Assembly (NCBI GenBank): GCA_029379385.1
Contig: CM055612.1
Coordinates: 5,642,001-5,706,000 of the forward strand
Reading direction: 5' to 3'
Length of the DNA: 64,000 nucleotides
Origin: Quillaja saponaria
Taxonomy: Eukaryota > Streptophyta > Magnoliopsida > Fabales > Quillajaceae
Part shown: positions 1 to 12,506 of the stretch, in pieces
How positions within the stretch are numbered: position 1 is the first letter of the stretch
How the letters are laid out: each line of letters starts with the position of its first letter
Translations under genes and position numbers: made by a program
Notes under the pieces: model-generated
The model's database searches: none
The model's input: the letters and a program-made list of their open reading frames with translations, nothing else
Told to the model about the DNA's origin: nothing

Positions 1-1643
1 CAGAGGGTGGCATTAGCTCTCTCCCCTTCACGCTTTGGTTCTGATGCTGGTTTTCGGCCACTGCCTGGCACTCCTGAAGCACATACACTGGCTCAGTGGA
101 TCTGTCAGAGCTATAGGTGTGTCGTGTAATTCCTTCACCATGCATTACCCCTCGTTATCATATGGCATTCAGGATCTTAATTTTGGTATGGCACTGTGGT
201 TTTCATGTCAAACAATATGATTTACGGTAAACTAATAAGAGATATAATTTACAAAGTTTTACAATAAACTAATAGTGAAGCCCTGAAAATTCCTGTTCAT
301 TACATAAGGTCGAATTTGCATCACCTTTTGTGAAGAAGGAATTACATTTGACTAGTATGTCATTTCATATAATTATGGAGCGTAGGTTTCAATTTAACTT
401 GCATGCAGGCGAAGACCATGAACTGGCAATTAAGTGGAAAATTGTTGCAGATTCTCCTTGACTTAACTTCCTTTCTGTTCCTAAGCTTGGGATAATAGTA
501 CAAACTGAATATTAATTTTTGATATTATTTGCAGGTGCTATCTAGGAGTGGAATTCCCAAAATGTGAAGCTAGTGAATCCATTCTTAAATCCCTTTGGCA
601 TCACTCAGATGCAATCATGTGCTGCTCTTTGAAGGTACTTTTTTACGAAGAATCTTCCTTGTCATAATATTGTTTTTCTCCTGCCTATGCTTAACTTTAG
701 CTTTCTTCATATTGTTCTCTTACAAAATTACTTAGAGGATGAATCATCAGTGGCTTTAAAAAACTCTCCATACACAATGAAAAAAAAAATTAAGATTTGC
801 CAGTTCTGATGTTAAATTTTTATATCTGCATTGTTATGTACATCTACATTGTTTCTACTCCTGTTATTATCCATGTTTGATCTGTTACATATGTCATAGT
901 CTTGATCTTTTCTTCCAATGTTACTACGATCTAACACATGACGGTGTTAGAAAATATCTAAGATAATGTAACCTATCTATGACTTATGCAGGCATTGCCA
1001 GTTTTTACTTTTGCAAATCAAGCTGGTCTTGACATGCTTGAGACAACTTTAATTGCTCTTCAAGACATCACTCTGGAAAAGATTTTTGATGACAATGGAA
1101 AGAAAACCCTGTGCGCTGAGTTCCCGCAGATAATGCAGCAGGTACAGTGCTTTCACAAAACATGGCAGGAAACAAATTAAATTCTTTTGGTTGTAATATG
1201 GGGTTTGGAGAGCAATTCTCTCCTTTCAGGGCATAGGTACTGATGTACACTGTCCTTGACATTAATCCCCATGATGCATTCAACAGTTTTTCTTCTAAAA
1301 TAAGCTCCACTGCATTCTGCTAGATTGACCGTCTCTTTTCATTTACTTTATTGCCCAATTTCCCCTTTTTCAATTGCTAGATTGCTCATCTAAAGATGAA
1401 ATAATTTTCATTTGAAACACTGTTATTTCAAGCAGTTACTATCACATTTTTAAAACAGTAGTTAAATGATTTATTCTTCTCTTTCTCTGGATGTAGGGTT
1501 TTATGTGTCTTCAAGGTGGTATCTGTTTGTCCAGCATGGGAAGGCCCGTTTCTTATGAGAGAGCAGTGGCATGGAAAGTACTAAATGAAGAAGAAAATGC
1601 TCATTGTATCTGCTTCATGTTCATCAACTGGTCTTTTGTCTGA
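1..1643 (+). CDS. Class III HD-ZIP transcription factor, C-terminal exons only (partial)
   Basis: This is the 3' end of a class III homeodomain-leucine zipper factor, a nuclear regulator of vascular, meristem and organ polarity development. The visible exons are 1-116, 535-634, 992-1141 and 1497-1643, with GT-AG junctions and one continuous reading frame ending in TGA. They encode the MEKHLA region: RPLPGTPEAHTLAQWICQSY, then ALPVFTFANQAGLDMLETT, then QDITLEKIFDDNGKKTLC, and the family terminus CFMFINWSFV. The wording of these blocks fits the ATHB-8/ATHB-15 clade better than REVOLUTA or PHB/PHV, judged from memory of those proteins. The homeodomain, zipper, START domain and the miR165/166 target site would lie to the left of the window. 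Family assignment is firm; the clade is likely; ATHB-8 versus ATHB-15 is not settled by this fragment alone. Confidence 0.95.
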
Positions 1644-4397
1644 TACTTTGAACAGAATGTAGGATCCAGAAAATATGTAGAGTAGAATAACTCTTCCTTA
1701 GTTGCTTTTTTCTTTTTACTTTGGAGAATCCCTAGAATGCCATCATACTGTCTTGGTTATGCTGCATCAAAAATGTCATCTGGGTCCCATTATTTTTCTT
1801 TATGCTTCATGGATCTTTGTGCAAATTCCTTCTCCTTTTCTTTTTGCTTTTTCACTTGTTAAGTTCTTCAAAGCCCCATTTGTTCTTTATGATAATGGAG
1901 GTCAAATCTCTAATTTGATCTTTATTTAAATACCCTCTCCGGGGCCTTACTCCAGCAGAAGCATCATCACTTTCAAAATGTGAGGCTACTCAGTGGTATA
2001 GTACTCTTACTGCTTAATTCACCCTGAAAAGTCTTGTAAATATTCCATTAAATGCCTATGTTTTTTCACTAAATAATCAAGAGTGAGTAACATTGTTGAA
2101 ACATAAGTAAAACTAGCACCAGACACCATAACTTCACAGCTGCCTTTTCTCTTTCAATTCAACATACCTTAAATGGTAAGTATATCAAGTTTTCTTCTGA
2201 TCATATATATTTATAAATATAGAAAAAGGAAATTTGGGTAATGAGAGTATGAGATGACAATTTTTAGCACCTACAATGATTAATGGTGTCATATTCCTAT
2301 TGATTCCTGCTTCATTTCAGAAGATCACCAATTCATCTTGCTCCTAGTGATGAGTACTAAATTGACATAATATATTTACCAATTGAGTTAATAAACAGTT
2401 CGTAATTATTTTTTGTTATAATTAATCCATTCATATCCCTTTGTCCTTTTAACCCAAATAAAAAATAAAAAATAAAAAATAAAATCACTTTGTCCTTTTT
2501 AAGTTTTATCATATATGAGTGGAAGTTGACGTTTCATATTCACAGGACTTAGACTTCCACCAATTATAATATTTAGTTCTTAATAGAATCGACCCATCTA
2601 GCTACTAGTCTAATTAAGTAGACAACTATTCCCTTTCCTCTTTAGTGGCCAAGTGAAGTTTCAATTTTAACATTTTCTATGAAGGGGGAGCTTCTCTCCC
2701 ACCAACTCTGATCCACCACAGGTTTCTCTTTCAATATTCATGTCAAAATATAATTTTAAATTTGAAATAAGGATTTGAGTTACTGTAATAAATTTATGAA
2801 TATGAACCAATTTTGTATTCAAAACTTCTAGTGCATTAGTCATTAATAGCTGCAGTCTGCAGACCCCCTTTTCTCCGCTTTTGAACTCCATAGATTGTGG
2901 GGGTCCAATTGAATTTAATTATTATATAGTTCTACATTAAAGTCCTATATAAAATAAAAAAAAATAAAAAAAACTAGCTGTACTTAATTTGATCTACAAA
3001 GTAAGCCAAAAGGGAGAGGGAAAAATGTGAAAGAAATCAAACACTTTTAACCCCAAAGAACAGAGTATCTAAGCCAAAAAAATTCAGAGGAAAAGGAGCT
3101 TTTATGAATAGAAAGAATGCCTTTTGCATGGTCTCCAAGGTCTATAATTGAAATCTTGGGGCTTTTGAGAAGAAAAAATGTTGCAAAAGATGATCTTAGC
3201 TATGATCATCATATATATGTGACAGCAAGATTTAGCTGTTCAATTTGCTTCCTCATAATTAATGTCAGCTAGTTTATACTTTATATGCGTAGACTCATCT
3301 TTAGTGTGATGGAGTCTTCTAAGTGTCAAAACCCATCCATGAGTTCTAATTTAAAAAAGTGAAACAAAAACAAAAACCTCAGCAGCATCATTATGATCCG
3401 ATATAGAAGGAAAATGGAACACAATTAAGACATGTTACCGTGATATATGTTGGAAAGATGAGATTTTGAAAGTGGAAAATCCTGCTTTAATAACATAATA
3501 AGTATTACTTCATCTTAAATTAAGTTTTCAAACATAATTATATTCTGCAATGGCAAATATTTAGAAGTTTGGGACAGTATAAATTATATGCTGTTATGAT
3601 CAAATCATGGTTGAGTTTAATTTAAGTTATATATATAGAGAGAGAATTATATCATCATATTTAATCAACATAAGTGATTGTTAACGTGCAGCCATGAATG
3701 TACACATCATGACGATAAAAGATAATGATTTGAGTCTCTCCTATAAAGGAAACTAAGGATTATAACTTCACTAGAAATTCAACTCAATTAAGTTTTGAAT
3801 TTCAAACTTAATTAGGATGGATTGGCTATATAAATTATTTTTTGTTATTTGTCAAATGCATCATTTGTAGTAATGTCTAAAATATTTATATTCATCTCAA
3901 TGATTGTTCTTATTTAATTTTCAATCTCTCTCTATCTCATACGTCTAATACTTATCACATGTATCAAGTCACATTTTTTAACTATGGCGTCCACTACCCT
4001 ACAATAGATATGTTCAAACCAACATAAGCAATTCTACCTCAATCTATTAATAACATGATCAATTGATAGTGTTATTTGAACTTAAGACGTCATGGTGTCA
4101 ATATTTCTATCTTAACCAATTAAAAATACTAAGACTTGGTCAATAAATGAATAAAAATTATTAATGAATAATATTTGAATCTCTTAATAAGGTTAAGAAA
4201 TTCTATGGGAGAAAAAACATGTAATAATTAATTTTATGATCATGACATTCATTTATCTACAATTACAATTTTACACTCGCTAGTATGTCAAGCATACATC
4301 ATATATATAAATATCAAGCAAAACATTCTCACTAACAATTAAATAAGAACTTATGCTAACTTCAATGAAAAAAAGAAAAGAAAAAAGATATCAAAAC
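1644..4397. other. Intergenic region between HD-ZIP III 3' end and SKM1-like gene
   Basis: No convincing gene was found. The first few hundred bases after the HD-ZIP stop are T-rich and are probably 3' untranslated sequence. An (AAAAAT)-like microsatellite lies near 2459-2485. A degraded LINE 3' end is listed separately at 3779-4045. Short open frames here lack coding character. Confidence 0.6.
3779..4045 (-). mobile_element. Degraded 3' end of an RTE-type LINE
   Basis: The stretch begins with a diverged form of the CAACTCAACTAAGCC terminus common in plant RTE-type non-LTR elements and continues into sequence that aligns by eye with the LINE remnant at 44265-44705 (for example CTAATACTTATCACATGTATC against CTAATACCTGACACATATGCC). 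The low coordinate is the element's 3' end, so it reads on the minus strand. It is 5' truncated and full of substitutions, as is typical of old LINE copies. Confidence 0.6.
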
Positions 4398-7300
4398 CTA
4401 AACAGGTGAAGAAGATTTTAGTGCTGAAACACAAGAACTGGTCCTTCTGGTAACAGCCTCTAGGGTTTTCAATATGTCGCCTGCACATGGCCTGGCCGTT
4501 GGATCACCGGCGGTGCAGCGGAGGGCCAGGTTCATGGTTTCGACGATCTCATTGTGAATGTTCAAAGCATGACCCTTCATCACAGGATCAATCCACGTAT
4601 CAAGATGACAGTCTGAATAGCAATACCTAGCCCACTCCACCATGCTCTTATGGATGCCCCATTCCATGCCGGCCGAGCTTTTCCCGGTCAATAATTGAAT
4701 CAGAATGAGGCCAAATCCATAGACATCATTCTTCTCTGTGATATCTTTGGAGTTCCTGAGTTCTGCAATCAAAGCAGAAAAGTTTCTACAGTTTAGTGTG
4801 TATGGCATATGTCAAACGTGCATGGATTTGTACAACAATATATTATAGTACATATTGTCACGTGGAGCAAATTACATAATTGTGCATTTGCTTCAGTTTA
4901 GGAATATATATATTTTCCCTAAAATGTAATTTACCATCAATGACTAATTTGATACACACAAATCATGAATATTTTATTTATGACATGATTATATGAAATG
5001 CACTTATCAATTCTCTAATTTTAAGGAAGGGGATAAAAAAAAAATGTATTTTCTCACTAAATACAAATGTGAACTTAACATCGTAAGAGATTTAAAATTT
5101 AATTCTAAGAGGGAAGATAAAATATGTGGGAAAAATAAATTGATTAAATTTTATATTTATTACAAATTTAAGATTTTAACTGAAATAAATAATTTAACAT
5201 ATTATTTGAATATCTATCATTACTCGATATTTTATCCAAAAAAAAAAAAACTTCTTAGCAAATATTAATTTTTTTTTTCTTTTCAAAAGCCGACCTCCTA
5301 TAACAGCATTTTTGTATTAAGATCATCAAAACAAAAGACTAATTAACAGCATTTAGACACTAATTTCATTTATGAAATATAAGGGGTAGATTGGTCATTG
5401 TATACCTGGTCCAACGTAGACCGAAGAAGTGAATCCTATAGTGTCTGTACAGACCAGTGCTGGGGGGCTCAACCTCAGGCGCGGCACGTCTTTTCCGTCA
5501 ACCAAAACTTTTTCCGGCGACATCTCACCAACGAAAACAGTCGGCGAACAATGAAAATGCAAAAACTTTAATGCTTTTGCTATCCCAATCGCAATTTTCC
5601 GTCGCCGTTCCCAGCTTAAATTCCTTAAAATCTCACTCAAAGTTCTTCGCTCGTTTGCATACTCATAAACCAAGTAGCCTCCTTTACCAGACCGAAAAAT
5701 TCCGATCAATTTCACAATGTTCGGATGCCGGAGGTTACCAAACTCGACAATTTCAGGCCACAAGTTCAGTGAACTAGAATGAGCTTGGTTTATTACTTTC
5801 ACCATAAATTGCATGCCATTTCCTCTGCAATTCCCTTTGTATGTAATCCCACTCCTTTCTTTAGAAATTATGTTTTCTTCTTTTGCGGACGACAAGATAT
5901 CGTCTATTGTGAACGATTTTGAAGCCTTGGAATCAAAGAAATGCAATTCCCAAATTCCATCCTCACTTTCCACTTTTTTCTGCATCATGCTCTTTCTTCT
6001 ACGAAGAAAAACGATCAGAAAGGCAGATAACAGAAACGCAGCTAATGCGACCAGGAAACAAATTAGGATGAGCAACCATGTTGGACTGTTCGTTCTTTTA
6101 CACGCAGGCAAGATATTTGTACTAATGCCGCTATGATCACAGAGATTGTTACCAGCAACTGCACTTGCATTAATGGCAAGGAAAGCTCCGGTGGATGGTA
6201 TGCTGCCATGGAAATGGTTGTGAGATATATTTACCTGAAGTAGGGATTGCACTTTTCCTAAATTTTTTGGGATTTCACCAGAGAGTTGATTTTCAGACAA
6301 ATCAAGGAGGCTCAGAACTGGCATGTTGGTGAGACTGGCGGGAATGTCTCCGGTTAGCTGATTGTGGCTGATGTCTAACGCTACTAGCTTCTCACAAGAA
6401 GACAATTCTTCTGGGATTTTACCAGATAGCTTGTTATTGCTCAGTTTCAATTCCATCAGCTCTGTCAAGCTCCCAAATTTGATTGGAATATAACCCGAAA
6501 AGTGATTATCTGATAAGTCTAAGTTCTCAAGCTTGTAGCTGCCAAAAGAGTCCGGTATCTGCCCAGAAAAATTGTTGTTAGCTAAATTCAGCATTTGGAG
6601 AGCTGGCATATCCCACTTCCTGTTATCTATCCTGCTGGAAAATTCATTGCTAGAGACGTCCATGAAGTACACTAGTGGCAATTTTGTTATTTCAGATGAT
6701 AATTCGCCAGAGAGTCTGTTGTTTTGTAGACGTACCCGACTTAAGCTTATGCATGAATTCAACGTCTTTGGGATTTCTCCTTTCAGAGAGTTGGAGAAAA
6801 GGATGAGCTTGTAAAGACGGCCCGAGCTGCATAAACCATCTGGGATTTTTCCTGAGAGATTGTTAGTGGAGAGATCTAGAACAGTGAGGTTGTTATGCTT
6901 TCCGAGTTCTTTGGGAATCTCACCTGTTAATCTATTGGACCATAACTGGAGGACTTGAAGACTTGGTAGAGAAGCTAAAGCCTTTGGAATCTCTCCCGTA
7001 AAGTTGTTAGAGAAAAGGTGAAGAATCTCTAAGTTTTGGAGCTGAATGACAAGCTCAGGAATCTTTCCTGAAAGAGAATTATCACTGAGGTCAAGAGAAA
7101 CAAGCTTCTTGAGCCCAAAAACAGAGTGGGGAATCGGACCCGTGAGCTTGTTTTGGTAGAGAAAGAGATACCGGAGGTTACTGAGGTTTCCAAGAGACTC
7201 AGGAATTTGTCCTGTGAGATTATTGTAAACAAGGTTAAGATGATTCAATGAATTCAGTTCTCCAATTCCTTTTGGAATTCCACCAGAGAGGTTGTTGTAT

Positions 7301-7983
7301 CCAAAGTAAATCCATTTCAAGCTCTTGATTTGGGCTATGTCTTCTGGAATTTCACCAACTAATTGGTTTGAAGCCAAAGTCAAGGACTCCAAACTTGTTA
7401 AATTTGTAATGGAGTTTGGAATTTTTCCCACCAAAACGTTTCCACCAAGATCAAGATACTTTAGACTGGAGAGTAATCCTATTTGGTCAGGTATCTTTCC
7501 AGAAAGCATGTTGTTTGAGAGATCCAACGTTTCAAGGTGGGAAAATGAAATGGAAAACAAACTGCTTGGCAATGAACCAGTCAAATTATTGTTGCTAAGA
7601 TTCAGATAACGAAGAAACCAAGAAGAGATAAAGTTTATTGAAGGGCTTTCACCAATGAGTTGATTGTTGGAGAGGTCCATGTTTTTTATGTATGGCAATT
7701 GAAATATGGATGAGGTAATGGTGCCGGATATATTTTTACCAGAAAGCTCAATGGAGCTAACGTGGGATGAATTGTCGCAGGCGATTCCATGCCATTTGCA
7801 GATAATGGAAGCAGAAGAATTGGTCCAGCTGGAGAGGAAGTGAAATGGGTCCGTGATTGAAGCTTTGAAGGATAAGAGCAGCTCAATTTCTCCACCATGA
7901 GACGTGCGAGAATTGAACAAGAACATGAAGAGGAATATAAACACGAACAGGTTTGAAGACTTTTTAGCTCCTTGCTTGTTCAT
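4398..7983 (-). CDS. SKM1: SKM1-like LRR receptor-like pseudokinase (LRR-XI)
   Basis: This is a plasma-membrane leucine-rich-repeat receptor of subfamily XI, closest in wording to Arabidopsis SKM1 (At2g25790), which perceives CLE45 in pollen tubes. The coding exons are 5406-7983 and 4762-4398 on the minus strand, giving 980 residues; the junction rebuilds GPELRNSKDI at the usual late LRR-RLK intron. A signal peptide covers about residues 1-30. An extracellular array of about 22 LRRs follows, rich in (L)SGKIP and NNLTG units. The membrane segment is about residues 636-660. The cytoplasmic kinase fold keeps a VAIK-like lysine (MVKV), but the glycine loop is degenerate, the HRD position reads GEMSPEKV and DFG reads LSPPAL, so catalysis is unlikely. 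SKM1 is itself annotated as probably inactive, so this is a family trait and not decay. The 643-bp intron is AT-rich and holds no gene. Confidence 0.96.
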
Positions 7984-8057
7984 GTCTTCTGGTTTAGTTG
8001 TTTCTTAAACGCAATCAATTGTCTCTGTATCTTAGTCTGAATTCCTCGGATCCCAAG

Positions 8058-8347
8058 CTGTAAAAGCGGCATAAAAAAGATTAAGATAACTTTTGTACTA
8101 CAAATAAAATAGGGATTGATATTTATTATTGACAACCAATCAGCATTAAAAAAGACAAATTAACAAAAATAAGAATTGGCTCATCCAACTTTCAAGAACA
8201 AAAAAGGTAGAGAAGAATAAAAATGAACATCCATAATTAAAAGAAGATCTTTTCCAGTGAGTGTCATTATAAGCTTCCTCGTACGCATGATAATCTTAGT
8301 GTGCTATTTATATCATCTTCTATTAACTAGAATGTTTAGTTACATAC
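8058..8347 (-). other. Probable 5' UTR intron of the SKM1-like gene
   Basis: Upstream of the SKM1-like ATG the minus strand has a good donor (TTTAG|GTATGTAAC, ending at 8348) and a good acceptor (TTTTACAG|CTTGGG, at 8058). A spliced leader of about 500 nt results. A TATA-like TATTTAAG near 8508-8515 would place the transcription start at about 8480. This is inferred from splice consensus only. Confidence 0.5.
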
Positions 8348-8508
8348 CTAAACTTATAATTTCTGAGAGTACTTCGATCTTGAAAAGTTGATAAGAGAGT
8401 AACTTAAGTAGATTGTAAGCCAAGGAAGGAGTAAGAAGCTAGCTAGAGATGTTATGAACTGTTTGAAGAGGATGGTTAGGTTGTGAGAGAGTGTGAATTA
8501 CGAGTGCT

Positions 8509-8516
8509 TAAATAGA
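8509..8516 (-). promoter_or_regulatory. TATA-like box of the SKM1-like gene
   Basis: Minus-strand TATTTAAG lies roughly 160 bp upstream of the proposed 5' UTR intron donor. It precedes a CT-rich stretch (CACTCTCTCACAACC) that resembles a plant leader. Confidence 0.4.
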
Positions 8517-11500
8517 TAGGTGGTTTTACGCTTTGGAAACGGGCATTAATTACGAGAATGCACCTTGACTTTCTTTTAAAATGATGTTTGAACACGAATG
8601 TTTGAAAGGAAAACAGGGACATACGTTGGGAAAAGGCTCTGATTTTGTCGGATTATTTACACTATTCTCTTTTTTGACTGAGTGACTGATTGATCACCTT
8701 TGGGTTAGTGACAAGGATTTTCTGTAACCGTTGAAAAGAAAGAATTGCAGATTTTTGTGTATGATGATGTTAAGGTGGACCAGTGGATACGATCATGCGA
8801 ATGTCTGTGGTGTAGTCTTGGAAGTTAAATGTTTTTAATCTATGCAGGTCAAGTTAATCAAGAAGATCACAAATTGTGTAGCAGTTTTTGTGTATAATTA
8901 GAATTGTTGGTAAAGGAACAACTATATAGATAGCCCATTTAGTTAAAACTATTGGTAAAGTAAAACAGTCAAAGCGTGCATGTATGTTTATTAGGGTGAC
9001 AAAAATATTAACCTCTGTTTTCGTTTAGTGATTGTCCAAATAGCTAATGACAAATGGTCGTCGCAGTAAGCAGTCACTATGATGGTGTTGAAATAGTTTG
9101 ACAGGGTGGATTAGCGATCACAAGTCGCAAAGATAGCATAAATTTACCATAAAGGCCAAATTCTATAGTTTAATATGAGTATAATATGATAGTAAGTTAA
9201 ACAGAACTGGATTTGATCTCCAAGAGAATTCCTCAGTATCAGAATTTGTGGCTCTCAACTTTGAACTTCACTAAAACTAGAGAAATGCGACTTATGAGAA
9301 ATGAGAGGGTTTCCTTTGTTGAAAGTCATATTAATATTCTCGTTAAGCATATATTCATTCTTTTTTAGTCTTTGTAAACATGTACAACTAGGGGAAGAAT
9401 AGCTATTTTTTTCCATTAAGTTCTAGCTATTTTTCAAGCTTAATTAGTTAGTTGGAGCTGCATACATTAAAGCATGAACTATATATAATTTCAAATTTCT
9501 CATGGAAGCTCATGCATTCTTTTTGTGTGTACTGTGTCTTCCTATTGTAATTTGTTAAAGAATTAAGGGCAACTTGGTGGAGTAGAAGGATGATATTCCA
9601 CTCATACATGCTGAAAAGTGAAAAAGCAATATTCTTTAACCCATTCTGTTTGGACTCAACGTTATTATCTTGGATTCTCTTTCTCAGTAGAGAGTAACAG
9701 AAATTGTTTGAGGGAGAAAGAGGTAGATCATAGGCTGTACAAGTACAAATTAGACCCATAGGAGTTACAAAGTGAGGCAAAGAGGAATGAGAAGAACTGT
9801 ATGTGGGGCAGGCACAAAAGCATGCAGGAAAAGAAAGAAAATACAGAGAGAAAGGAGAGGCACAAAGCAGAAGAATGAAAAGAAAAAGGAGACTGTCTTT
9901 ACGTTGCATACACTACTACCCGTGCGCACACTCACTTAATTAGCTTCTCTCTCTCAAAGTCTCTATCTCTTTCTTCTTCGTCCTATCTCTGTGGTTTGAA
10001 CGGAAAGGACCCACAATCTCTTTCTCGAAGGAATATACAGTGTGTGACACATACCCGGCATGCATGCTTTGTTTGTTTATCTCCATCTTCTAGGGTTTCA
10101 CACTCTTACTTCGCTTACCCTTCCAAGTCCACATAGCTGATAGCTCTTTCCCCATTTTTATTTTCTTTAATTGTTTGGCCATCTTTCCCACTTGCTTAAT
10201 TGAAAAACTCTAGCCCTCTAGCTTTTTGTTTTTCTTGTAGAATATGATGATTATTCCTTTAGCAGTACATATTCTTCTTACCTGCTTCAGCATCCACTAT
10301 ATTTCTTTATTGGTGTTTGGCCAGGCTCTACATAGTACATAGCATGACAGATTAGTTTATATGAAGTTTTCCTTATAATTGAAGTCCTTTTCAATCTGCA
10401 CCAACACCTTCTCCCCAGCCCACTAACATACCCTAGCTAGAAAGGTAACTCAACATTTATGTTCGGTAAAACTGAGAAATAGCAGCTAGTGACCACGTAA
10501 CATGTGAATGTAAAAGTTAATTTATACTTGTAGAAGTGGGACTTAGTTAAGTGACAAGTTCTTGTATATCCTTGATAGTAGTATATTTCAAACATGGGAC
10601 TTGTAAATATAAGACTTTCTTATGATGGAGACACCTTTTTAATTTTTGGTATTCTAGAAGTAATTCTCACAGACTACTAACATCATGAGGCTAATCTTTT
10701 TCGTGTCTAAACAATTATAAGGTTATTGACCCTTTGGGGCGGCTCCTGACCCCTTTTGGATGAGTATATATGTGTGGATTTGCTATCTAACTAAATGAAA
10801 TCTAATTCAATTTTCATATATTAATTTGAGTACTTAATTTATGAATATATATAATTGAGTACTCTTCTTTCCAATATGCTGTAAAGGGCACTACCGTCCA
10901 AGACTCGGTTTAGTGCTTCTTGTGGATTTGTACTAATTAATGTGTTTAACACCATTCATCTTTTTGACATCTTCATATTAATTAATTTGTTTTATTTTGC
11001 TTAAATTAAGTGACATATGCATGACGTTGAGCCGACCCGTTTCCCTTAAATATGGATCTGTATCTCTCTTTTGGAATTTGTAGGGCTTCATGTTCTTACT
11101 TGGTGGTCCAATTCAAATCACATGGCCGAAACTTTAATAATTATTAATGCTTTAATTTTTTTTTAATCATGGACACATATATTATTTAACATGGAATACT
11201 CTTATAGAATACCAGTTTCCAATGCACAATAATCTATATATGTTGGGCAAAAAGGGTCCACTAAGATTGTGATTAACATGATCATGCATATATATAATAG
11301 CTATGTGGGTATATTAACCAAATTGGTTAGCATGATCACATTGTCACACTCCGGTGTAAATTTTTTATATTTATTTTTGATAAATTTTTTATAGTCTATC
11401 CCTTTATTGATAGTGCATATGAAACCCATCTAGAAATAAACCCTATTGTTGTGGACATTAAGCTGGTAGAAACCCACTAAATATATCAACAAAGGGACAA

Positions 11501-12072
11501 CAAAATAGAAATAAAGACAAACCGAAGGTCAATCAATCATGCTATATTAGGCAGTCCAAAACATTTCATTATGTAAATGGTTTTAGGTATTTTCAAGGTT
11601 GTTTTTTCATTACATAATAGAGGTTTTAATTTTGACCAATTCACCAAACTTCCTTAATCTGTATCAAAATTTTAATTTAAAGCACAAATAAGTAATTCAA
11701 TAGAACTGGCTTGATTTTGTCACTCTCAAAAATAACTTTAGTTGGGAAACATGAAGGACAACCTGTATATGGAAGATGAATGACACTATTTTATTGTATA
11801 TAGGGCTTGTGAGGCCCAGGGTTTGCTTTAGAACAGGTTAATGGTAAGCCCATGTCTTATCTTTTATATATGCATCAGCCACTCTTGTTTCAAAATTGCA
11901 CACACTTTTCTCATAAATATCATGAGTTTATCAATTATTTATAAGAAAAATTATCAATAATTTTAATGAATTTATCTATGTGTGAGAAAGTTATATAGAA
12001 AATGGGTGTGTATGTAGAATTACTCTTCAAAATTATGTAGCTGTTAGTGTTATAATTTATGACTTTAAAATC

Positions 12073-12241
12073 TTATGCAATCGATATTGTAAATTTATTT
12101 TTAAAAAAATGGCATCCACTCCAAGAATGAGCCCCGAATTCAGCTTGCCTGACTTCTTCAACTGTAGCATTAATACTTGTGGTACTGATCTCATGGGAAA
12201 AATCCTTGACCACCTTCCACAGCCTTTGGTAGCTCATTCTC
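12073..12241 (-). pseudogene. Coding-like relic exon, family not recognised
   Basis: On the minus strand a strong 3' splice site (TTTTTGTCCATGCAG) is followed by an open frame with a coding-like composition: it starts RMSYQRLWKVVKDFSHE and continues ISTTSINATVEEVRQAE. The GC content is higher than the flanks. No partner exon was found on either side, and after about 45 codons the frame degenerates into AT-rich sequence and stops. It looks like a surviving exon of a lost gene or an unannotated terminal exon. I do not recognise the family. A plus-strand frame over the same bases (12109-12336) is taken as its shadow. Confidence 0.35.
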
Positions 12242-12481
12242 CTGCATGGACAAAAAAGTTCTTTTGCTGTAATTCATTGTGGTATTTATACAAACAAATG
12301 GTGACTATTCTTAAATGGTTGGCAGAGATTAATTAATGCATGTTTGAGTAGTAACAGAAAGTTAAAGTAGATATATAGTTGCCATTAATTTATGTCAACA
12401 AAACCCTATACAGTACTTTAACACTTACAACTACTATATTTTTACATATAAAGGTTGCTTTTCTTCCTCACCATTAATAAA

Positions 12482-12506
12482 CAAATTGCATGAGTCATGC
12501 AATTTG
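12482..12506. repeat. Perfect 25-nt palindrome containing GCN4-like and RY-like motifs
   Basis: Two 12-nt perfect inverted arms flank a single central G. The centre reads TGAGTCA, the GCN4/AP-1-type bZIP site, and each arm contains a CATGCA-type RY core. It lies about 520 bp downstream of the DUF1677 stop codon. Function is inferred only from motif resemblance. Confidence 0.45.

Noticed and set aside
4993..5268. 91-codon open frame on the plus strand
   Set aside because: Lies inside the SKM1-like intron, is lysine/tyrosine/asparagine-rich as expected from AT-rich DNA, and matches nothing.
9448..9909. 153-codon open frame on the minus strand with a hydrophobic N terminus
   Set aside because: No family similarity, no supporting TATA or leader on that strand, and composition is explained by the purine-rich plus strand. 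Left as a possible transcript only.
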